The notes under the pieces were generated by a model, which had not been told where the DNA came from, did no database searches, and saw only the letters and a program-made list of their open reading frames with translations. A DNA stretch of 64,000 nt, from assembly GCA_037349315.1 (NCBI GenBank), contig JBAIAC010000004.1:34351001-34415000 (forward strand), given 5' to 3'. Positions 56,945 through 64,000 of this stretch are shown here, one piece after another (the stretch's first letter is position 1; every line of letters begins with the position of its first letter). The translations under genes were made by a program, and so were the position numbers. Source of the DNA: Chelydra serpentina (lineage: Eukaryota > Chordata > Testudines > Chelydridae).

Positions 56945-57500
56945 TGCTAGTACGGGACTTGGGAAAACCCATTTCGGGAAAGAACCATCACCTCCAATAA
57001 ATTCCAATATTTGCTTTATGAGACAGTGTTTCAGCAAAATTTCCTACAGCATTTCATTAGCGCCAGTGCATCCTCAGAAAAAAATATCACAGAGTAGTAA
57101 GACTGCAAAGCATACTAAGCAGCTCTGTTGATATGCAAATATGCTAGACCATAGGGAAGATCACAAGTGAATAATAGAACATTTACCTGCAGTTGAGACT
57201 CTTGAAGCATGTTGGTCTCATCCTAAACAAACATGCACATCACAAAAAAGAAAACAGATCAGAGAAAAAAAAATGTTTAGTGCTTGTGAGGCTTAGAGGA
57301 AATCTCCACCTAACACTGGTTAGGTTGAGGGCTTATTAAGTACAGATTATGATAAATGTATTTACAAAAAAAAAGTTAATAATATATATATATATGAATT
57401 TTTAAAGAGAAATATTGTAATCATTTTAGTTGTAGCCTTCCCTAAACTATGTATGTTGCCTGAAAAGAGGGAAGAAGAAAGACTGAGTTTATATAGAATT
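56945..57500. other. No gene recognised
   Basis: AT-rich, with a (TA)n tract at about 57380-57396. No features assigned. Confidence 0.4.
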
Positions 57501-57504
57501 TATA

Positions 57505-57590
57505 TAGACTGTTAGTCTATAAGGTGCCACAGGACCCTTTGTCGCTTCTACAGATCCAGACTAACACGACTACCCCTCTGATACTTGAAT
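57505..57590 (+). repeat. Dispersed repeat fragment
   Basis: GACTGTTAGTCTATAAGGTGCCACAG followed by CCAGACTAACACGACTACCC, a loosely inverted pair (TGTTAGTCT/AGACTAACA). It is related to the fragment at 26285-26398 through TGTTAGTCTCTAAGGTGC. Confidence 0.55.
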
Positions 57591-57939
57591 TTACAAGATG
57601 TGTATCTAGTCAGCCTAACCACTTTCCTATATGCTGTATCCTGCTCTCAATGTTCTGTCTGTCCTTAGATTTTAAACCTCTTTAAGGTGCCTGGTGCAGG
57701 TAGGCCTTGACCATGTCTGGGTCTCTGGAGGTACAATACAAATTAAATATTGATTGACCCAGATTTTTAAGGAACAAATATACTTAGGCATGATGAGAAG
57801 ACTCCAGGGCATGAGCATCTCTCTGAAAAAATAAATCACACACATCCATCAAGACAACTTCATATCTGGGGGGTGTGGGGAAATAGTCCAAGGTGTGGTG
57901 TATACCACAGAGGAATGGCACTATAGTCATTCCAACTAA

Positions 57940-58370
57940 ATCTGCTTGGGATTTTTCCTACAAAATCTCTCTTTCTTCAGAAAATGCTCATTTGTTGAAA
58001 CCAAAACTGTGGGAAAAAGTCAATGTAGACAAATAGCCCAATTCAAAAAGATGTTTGAAAAAAAGCTTTGAAATTGTCAAAATGTCCATTTTCAACATTT
58101 TCAAAATGAAAATTTGTTTTTTGGTTTGAAACTACTTCATTTTACATTTTAGTTAATTCATACTAAGAAAGGGTTAATTTAAAGAAAGTTTCAAAATTAT
58201 TTAAACAAAAATATTTCAATTTGATGCAGTCTGAAATTATTTTCAAGTTCTCTTTGCAAAAAATGTTGAGAAGATTTTGAATTTTTGTCCCAATGTGGAA
58301 CAGGAATATTTTTCTAAAATCTCAAGCTGTCATGTGTGAAGAAAGCCATTTCTTGTTCATCTCTGATGCT
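57940..58370 (+). repeat. T/A-rich dispersed repeat (TTTC/GAAA body)
   Basis: Dense in GAAA/TTTC words such as CAAAATGTCCATTTTCAAC and ATTTTCAAAATGAAAATTTG, with local foldback. Comparable blocks follow the tRNA-like foldback heads at 25110 and 59345 and occur at 60500-60720. Here no tRNA-like head was found next to it. Confidence 0.45.
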
Positions 58371-58859
58371 CACACATTTAGCTTTACTGGATGAGTGTGG
58401 ACTTCACTGCTGGAACAAAACAGAAATCTTTCTTAATTCATCTAAGAACTTCAATCCAACAGCACAGAATAACACATAAATTTTGCACTTTACCTACAGG
58501 AATACAATGCTTTCGTTGTATTTCATTTCAATACAATGCAGCACTTAATTCAGGGTTTATGAAAGGAAGAACAGTATTGGAAGTTAATAAAGAAAACAAC
58601 GGGTGCTATGCAACATAAGTGAGTGCCAAATAGCAGCTCTTCAATCAGTGGGTGGATTAGTGTCAGTTCACAGATATAAAAATAATAAAAAACTGCAACC
58701 TTGACTGCCAGAAGCACTGATGTCAACAACTCTTCCACAGAGGCCTTGCAGCCTGTGGCAACAGACTTATTCTTCTGGAACAAGAACACTGTAACAGAGT
58801 TCTTCTCGGAATATAGCAAAATGTCCAAATTGGAGGAAATAACTGGCTGCATAATTAAT

Positions 58860-59190
58860 CAACTAAAGTCCATTGACAATTCTCATTTGTCTACTGCAGC
58901 TTTTGCTTATTTTCCAAAGACTGATTTCAAACACATCATCAGCTTTCTTCAGAGTAACGGGGAATTGGAAAGAGCAATGACAATTTAAAAACAGTTCTAA
59001 AAAATGCCAGGAGACCCCAAGAGCATAATTAGAGTATCAGTCAACCCTTCGGCACATAACATTTCACCAGCAGAATTCTTTATGGGAAGAAGGCTTTGTA
59101 TTTTATTACCTCTGGATTCAAAACAGCTTCAGCCTCAGGGGCAGATAATTAGAATATCTAATTCTCTGGTAATATGGCAAGGTTAATGGT
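58860..59190 (+). pseudogene. Gypsy-like integrase relic
   Basis: The end of the frame at 58701-58988 (FKHIISFLQSNGELERAM) corresponds to the part of an integrase core that carries the last catalytic Glu. The next frame, after two stops, holds GDPKSIIRVSVNP and SPAEFFMGRRLCILLP (about 59010-59110), typical of Gypsy integrases just after the core. Only this portion is recognisable. The upstream codons (58701-58860) could belong to the same gene but are too decayed to say. Confidence 0.6.
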
Positions 59191-59640
59191 CCAGCAATAG
59201 TCACAATTCCATCTGGTCAGGAATTTTTTGACAATTTTTTTTTGATGGAACCAAATCTTTTCATTGAAATGTATTGGTTTCAATTCAACTTTGGTCAGGA
59301 AGGTTTCTCATGTCCAGGTTGAAAATTCCAAATGAGGAAAAGAGATTCCACAATAGCCTGGTGGTTTGGGCACTGATATGGGAGACCCAGGTTCAAGTCC
59401 CTCATTCAGAGGGGGGACTTGAACCTAGGTCTTTCGGATCCCACATGAGTGCCCTGACCAGCTGGCTATTTTGGGGTGCATTTGCCTCTTCTATTTTTTC
59501 CATGACAGGATCAGTTTTGTTCCAATGTGAAACAAAAGCAAATTTGAAAACTTTGAATTTTTTTGTGAAATGGAATTTTTGTTTTCCAGACAGACCTATT
59601 TCCAACGTATGACTCAGTCGAAATCAAAGTAAAGTAAATC
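59180..59640. repeat. Composite repeat: tRNA-like foldback head in T/A-rich body
   Basis: The core at 59345-59475 folds back: GCCTGGTGGTTTGGGCACTG with GGGAGACCCAGGTTCAAGTC on one arm, and GACTTGAACCTAGGTCTTTC with CATGAGTGCCCTGACCAGCT on the other. Each arm contains a B-box-like GGTTCAAGTC on its own strand. TTTC/GAAA-rich sequence flanks both sides (59190-59330 and 59490-59610). The same order is seen at 25110-25520. Confidence 0.6.
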
Positions 59641-59739
59641 AAACCCAAAGAAATATAGAGTACATCTCTGGATGACCACAAACCTTTCTGTAGAATTATA
59701 TACATGCAGTTGTTAACTCCAATTAGAACAGTGTTTCTG

Positions 59740-60310
59740 AAATCAGAGAATCATTGGGTTAGAAAGGATCGTAAAGGTCATCTAGTTTAACCCCCGCCCC
59801 TCACCGCCAAAATGCAGGATTTGTTGTGGCTAAACCATCCAAGACAGGTGGATATCCAGCCTCCTTTTTGAAAACCTCCAGTGAAGACGTTTCCACAACC
59901 TCCCTACACAGTCTGTTTCATTGCCCTACTATTCTTACCATTAAAAAGATTTTCCTGAGATTTAATCTAAATCTGCTGTGTTGTGGTTTGAACCCGCTGC
60001 CTCTTGTCCTTCCCTCTGTGGAAAGAGAGAGGACAACTTTCCTCCATCTTTTTTATGCCAGCCTTTCAAGTATTTAAAAACTGCTATCACGTCCCCCATT
60101 AATCTCCTCTTTTCCAAACTAAACATACCCAGTTCCCTCAGCCTTTGCTCATATGGCTTGCATTCCATCCCTTTGATCATCTTTGTCTCTTACCTCTGGA
60201 TCCTTTCCAGTTTCTCTACACCCTTTCTATACATTGGTGACAAAAATTGGACACACTACTCCAGCTGAGGCCTAATCAATGCTGAGTAGAGCAGTACTAT
60301 CACCTCCTGC
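59740..60310 (-). mobile_element. CR1 LINE 3' half, reverse
   Basis: From the + strand left side it begins with the CR1 3' end reversed (GAGAATCATTGGGTTAGAA, GGTCATCTAGTTTAACCCCC). It then continues through reversed 3' UTR and the ORF2 C-terminus (TTTCAAGTATTTAAAAACTG, CAGCTGAGGCCTAATCAATG). One minus-strand frame (60180-59962) reads [20 protein letters not shown], a hallmark of the CR1 ORF2 tail. The copy is 5'-truncated. Confidence 0.85.
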
Positions 60311-62390
60311 GACTTGCATGGTTAGCAAAGTTATCAATTTAAACTCCCAGGCTCAGATTATGAAGGTGTTGGGAAAGTTTCCTCGGAGGACGAGCAGTAA
60401 GAAGTCAGATATGCAATGATTATTTTGTGCAAAGTGTTCACTCACGGGTGCTATGTGCTGTGTTTTTATCTTTTATTATTTTTCTGTGAGTTCACTTGAG
60501 TGTGCTCTCAAATGGACTCACAAAAATTTTCACCTGCAACTTTTTTTCCCCAGTGAAAACTAAGGCTTTGAAACATGGAAATGTTTCATGAATTAGTGTC
60601 AGCGTCACCAAATTATTTAGGTTGGAAGCCAACAATGACAACAAAAAATTCAGAAAAAAAATCAAAATTTCAAAATTTCAAAAAATGTTTCAGTTTTTCC
60701 AGTTAGAAACTTTTCATTTCAAAATTGTATTTTTTTTTTTTTTACCCAAAAAAAAAAAATCCTCCTGGAGCAACAGGGATTCTTCATCCCCTTTTCCCCA
60801 GGCAGTGTGGGTTGGCTGCAGCAGAGTCCTCTTCCCTGTTCCCAGGCTGTGGGGAGAAGCTCCAGGGCGCTTCACTCCCCTCCCACTTTCCAGGCCTGGT
60901 GTTGCAGGAAAGGAAAGGAGAGGAGCAGAGAGCAGACTGGGCCACTGTTTGCAGGACAATAGGAGGGAACAGAGCAATGGATCTCTGCTGGGCTCTTTCC
61001 CTTCCCTCCTGTGAGAATGATTTGGTGGTTCCCACTCCCACTGCACTACCCCTAAACTCCTCTGACTTCTGCGGGAACAGAGAGAGCTCTACCGGCTTCT
61101 TCCAGCAGCCTTGATTGGTTGCTGTTCCCTAGCAGGCAGCAAGGCAGTGCAGAAGGCAGCCAATCAGAGGGGCTGCTCCAAGCAGGGCTGAAATTCCAGT
61201 GTGCTAGAGCTTTATGCTTTGTGGTAAGATTGGCTCCTGCCGCCACCAAACTCTGTTTGTTTATTTTTCATTTAACTTGAATTCAGATTTTTTAAAAAAT
61301 CTATATGAAATTAAATTTGACATTATGACAATCTATGTTAAGGCCTAAACATACCAAATCTAATACATTAATTTAAAATTATTAAGTGGTACATGTTTGT
61401 CACCAAGTTTTAAAGAAAGGAATAGCTTTGCACTTTTGGAGGTCACTAGTTAAGAACCTAAAACCAGAGTTTGTTTGCATACTAAACCAGCTTTTGACAG
61501 CTGTAACCTCTTCTGCAGGTGCAGTGAGAATATTTTCTTCATTTCAGGTTATTCAACTAGTTTAGTTCAATGAATAGATCATTCAAAGTTAAGAAACCAA
61601 GGGGGAAAAGCAGGAAAGCTTGTTTTTCTCTTCTGAATAAAAAGTAGGTGTAAGTTTTAAAATATTGAAGTACATGGTGACCATAAAAAGGTTTGTTCAC
61701 TAACTGCAGATAGTACATCCTTTGTCTAAAAAAAACCAAACACAACACAGTAAGTTTTAAATGGAAAACATGTTGTGATAAACGTGTTTTCTTATGTATC
61801 CAGCACATTTACTAATTAAAATGCACAAAAACAAAAAATTAATTTGTTTTAATACCCAAATACAGCTTGATACAAATCACAAGTAAAAATTAACCACTTA
61901 GTAAATAAGAGATCTATTATGTTAGAAAATGGTAAATAATGTAATATGAAAACTAAAAATCTGAATAGATGTAAGGTAAACTGTATAATTGCTTAAATGA
62001 ATATATATAGATATAGTGTATCCTCCTGGTTAGCAAAAAGAAGTACCAAATTTAGTGTAAATGCTGTATTTCATTGCAAATGAACATGTTTTAATGGTTA
62101 CCAACCAATGAGAATCAACCTTTGTTTAGGAAGCTAACTAAAAAGTACAAATGCCAAACAAGATTTAAATGAAGGTTTCCTGCTTGATGATTTAAATTAG
62201 GATTAAAATCAGTTATTTACAATTGCTTAGATTTAAATCCATTCACTCTGTTCCATGGACAGATCAATATGGCACAATCTGGCCCAACATTATTTGTTCC
62301 CCTACTGTTCTCAATATAGAGAGTAGAATGTTTTTGGCTTAAATCCAAAAGATGGGTCTAATTTTTAGCCATTTTCTGTATTTTACACTT
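60311..62390. other. No gene recognised; T/A-rich repeat patch and GC-mixed patch
   Basis: 60500-60765 is rich in AAAATTTC words and has adjoining T(17) and A(12) runs. 60770-61260 is of mixed composition with overlapping frames on both strands but no domain. 61260-62390 is very AT-rich with nothing recognisable. Confidence 0.4.
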
Positions 62391-62781
62391 CAGTCTAAGC
62401 CAGGGGTATGTGTACTCGTTGGGGTACGCAGAGGTCTTCCAGAGGTACATCAATTCATTTAGATATTTGTCTAGTTTTACACAGGCTACATGAAAAGCAC
62501 TAGCAAAACTACAATTTCATATAGACAATAACTTTTTATATTGCTCTGTATACTATATCGGTATTTCACAACTTGGGGGTCCTGATTTATTTTATAATTA
62601 TATGGTAAAAATAAGAAAGTAAGCAATTTTTCAGTAATAGTGGGCTGTGACACTTTTGTATTTTTAGGTCTGATTTTGTAAGCAAATACTGTAGTTTTTA
62701 AATGAGGTAAAACTTGGGGCACGCAAGACAAATCGGCCTCATGAAAGTGGTACAGCAGTCGGGAAAGGTTGAGAACCATTG
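62391..62781 (-). mobile_element. hAT-type MITE, CAGTGGTTCTCAA family, copy 3
   Basis: On the minus strand it opens CAATGGTTCTCAACCTTTCC and its body matches copies 1 and 2 (AGCAAACTACTG-like and GAAAAATTGCTTACTTTC blocks). The far end is decayed by a small deletion (CAGTCTAAGCCAGGGG on the + strand). No 8-bp duplication could be confirmed. Confidence 0.75.
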
Positions 62782-62789
62782 GTCGAAGC

Positions 62790-63358
62790 TACTGAAGGTA
62801 GAGAAAACATGATATAGTTGAACCAAGATTCATATTATCTCATTCACTCTACATTGTTACACTTCAGAGTGGTTCTTTTCCCATGTATTGATTAATAGAG
62901 TTTGCTGGGACTTATTTTAAATTTTGTTCAGAAAGAACTTTTGTAGGAAGATGATCTCCAGTCAGATGCCTCAAAAATATATCTGATATCAGCACATCTC
63001 TTATAGCAATGCATCAACAGCTGGAAATGATAGAAAATACTCTTAAAAACTCACAGGTTTATGTGACGGATCAAAGCAAGATGGTCCTTGTACAACTTTA
63101 CATCCCTTGATGGAATGTGTCTTCCAGATAAAATATTACCCATCTCTGCAAATTCTTAAATGCAGTAAAATTGCATTTAAATTTGGCTTTTCTAAAACAA
63201 AAGTGATATCACACGATCAGCCTTTCTAGAGACCTTATTATAGTTGATATCTGAAAATGTCAATGGGAAAAAATACACACACGTTAGGATATAGATATTC
63301 AGGTCTGTCTGTAAAGGCCCATACTTTAAGAATTTAGGTATATGTTTATCATTTAGCT
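62790..63358. other. No gene recognised
   Basis: AT-rich sequence without features. Confidence 0.4.
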
Positions 63359-63367
63359 AGTTATAGA

Positions 63368-63797
63368 CAGGGGCGGCTCTTACAATTCTGCCGCCCCAAG
63401 CAGGGGTGGCGGCGCCCCGCCTCCGACGCAGGCAGACATAGCGGGGCCCCGCCACGTCTGCCTGCGTCGGGGGCGGGGCGCCGCCACGTCTGCCTGCGTC
63501 GGGGGCGGGGCGCCGCCACGTCTGCATGCGTCGGGGGCGGGGCGCCGCCACGTCTGCCTGCGTCGGGGGCGGGGCAGTCCCATTCCGGAGCAGCAAGGGG
63601 ACAGCGGCGGACATGCCGCCCCTTTGCCGCCGCGGCAGGCGAGACTGGGGCGGCAGTCCGAGTCCCATGGCGGCAATTCGGCGGCGGGAAGAGCGGACCT
63701 GCCGCCGAATTGCCGCCGCGGGACTCGGACTGCCGCCCCCTTCTCACCTGCCGCCCCAAGCACCAGCTCGGCAAGCTGGTGCCTGGAGCCGGCCCTG
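63368..63797. mobile_element. hAT-type MITE, GC-rich, with internal minisatellite
   Basis: A 430-bp element flanked by perfect 8-bp GTTATAGA (63360-63367 and 63798-63805). Left end CAGGGGCGGCTCTTAC; right end reversed CAGGGCCGGCTCCAGG. Same terminal family as 2107-2769. It contains four 32-bp tandem units (63449-63576) and a strong hairpin at about 63652-63737. Frames running through it on both strands are purely compositional. Confidence 0.92.
63449..63576. repeat. Minisatellite, 4 units of 32 bp
   Basis: Units start at 63449, 63481, 63513 and 63545, each beginning CCGCCACGTCTGC and ending in GGGGGCGGGG; one unit reads GCATGCG where the others read GCCTGCG. Entirely inside the hAT MITE. Confidence 0.85.
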
Positions 63798-63805
63798 GTT
63801 ATAGA

Positions 63806-64000
63806 GATATAAAAGAAAGAATCTGTGTAAGGACCTTCTCTCACTGTGACAGTCTGAGGCCCTGTTCTTAGACCAATGCCTTTGGCTAAGCAGCAGAGGC
63901 AGCCATAAGTTGGGTAGCGTATAGTCACATCCTCCCATTCCAAACCAGTCACATTGAAATAAGGCAATCTCGGGCTGTTAGGAAGGTGATCTGATCTATC
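63806..64000. other. No gene recognised
   Basis: Window end; no feature assigned. Confidence 0.4.

Noticed and set aside
58391..58618. 75-codon frame as a possible host exon
   Set aside because: No splice sites of good quality in frame, no domain, and it adjoins decayed repeat sequence.
60622..61114. Overlapping frames of about 130 codons near 60.6-61.1 kb
   Set aside because: They start within poly(T)/poly(A) runs and show no domain; open frames exist on both strands.
63380..63967. 195-codon open frame on the - strand through the window end
   Set aside because: Driven by the 32-bp tandem units, whose lengths keep frames open; composition is RRR/APP repeats and it crosses the MITE boundary.
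1..64000. Bacterial features such as operons, ribosome binding sites or CRISPR arrays
   Set aside because: The sequence is clearly a repeat-rich vertebrate genome; tandem and dispersed repeats present are transposon-derived and do not show CRISPR spacing.

Overview
The window looks like a gene-poor stretch of a vertebrate nuclear genome, AT-rich and dominated by transposable elements. CR1 LINE fragments are abundant. There is also a PIF/Harbinger element with its satellite MITEs, hAT-type MITEs with 8-bp target duplications, MIR-like SINEs, Gypsy relics and LTR-like blocks. This mixture points to a sauropsid, most likely a turtle (inference from remembered repeat landscapes, no search run). 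I see no convincing host protein-coding exon, rRNA, functional tRNA or CRISPR array, so the region is probably intergenic or deep intronic.

Layout. 1-10 kb: mostly unique sequence, with one GC-rich hAT-type MITE (2107-2769), a reverse CR1 3' end and a MIR-like SINE. 10.9-12.4 kb: a CR1 carrying a second CR1 inside it. 15-20.9 kb: a MIR-like SINE, an LTR-like block, a hAT MITE, tRNA-like SINE pieces and a TA-flanked MITE. 22.8-31.3 kb: several CR1 copies, one of which splits an older inverted-repeat element, while another is split by a hAT MITE that itself holds a second hAT MITE. 32.49-37.55 kb: a 5.06-kb Harbinger element. 41.9-47 kb: an LTR-like repeat, three short MITEs with Harbinger-like ends and a small hAT MITE. 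47.6-49.7 kb: a CR1 with a 5' region, an ORF1 esterase relic and an RT relic. 50-53.5 kb: Gypsy gag-like, L2-like and RTE-like relics plus a GC-rich block. 54.9-56.9 kb: a hAT element with a broken transposase and an exact 8-bp duplication. 57.5-64 kb: dispersed repeats, a Gypsy integrase relic, reverse CR1, hAT MITEs and a GC-rich minisatellite.

The most complete system is the Harbinger element. It has 31-bp imperfect terminal inverted repeats and a TAA duplication. An uninterrupted DDE transposase reads on the + strand. A Myb/SANT-like DNA-binding protein reads on the - strand and becomes a single 365-codon frame after removal of one well-formed 919-nt intron. The two genes converge, with paired poly(A) signals about 30 bp apart. 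Two features are not explained by the usual two-gene design: a + strand ORF of at least 143 codons lying inside the intron of the Myb-like gene, with its own possible poly(A) signal, and two tRNA-like pol III promoter units in a duplicated 5' region upstream of the transposase.
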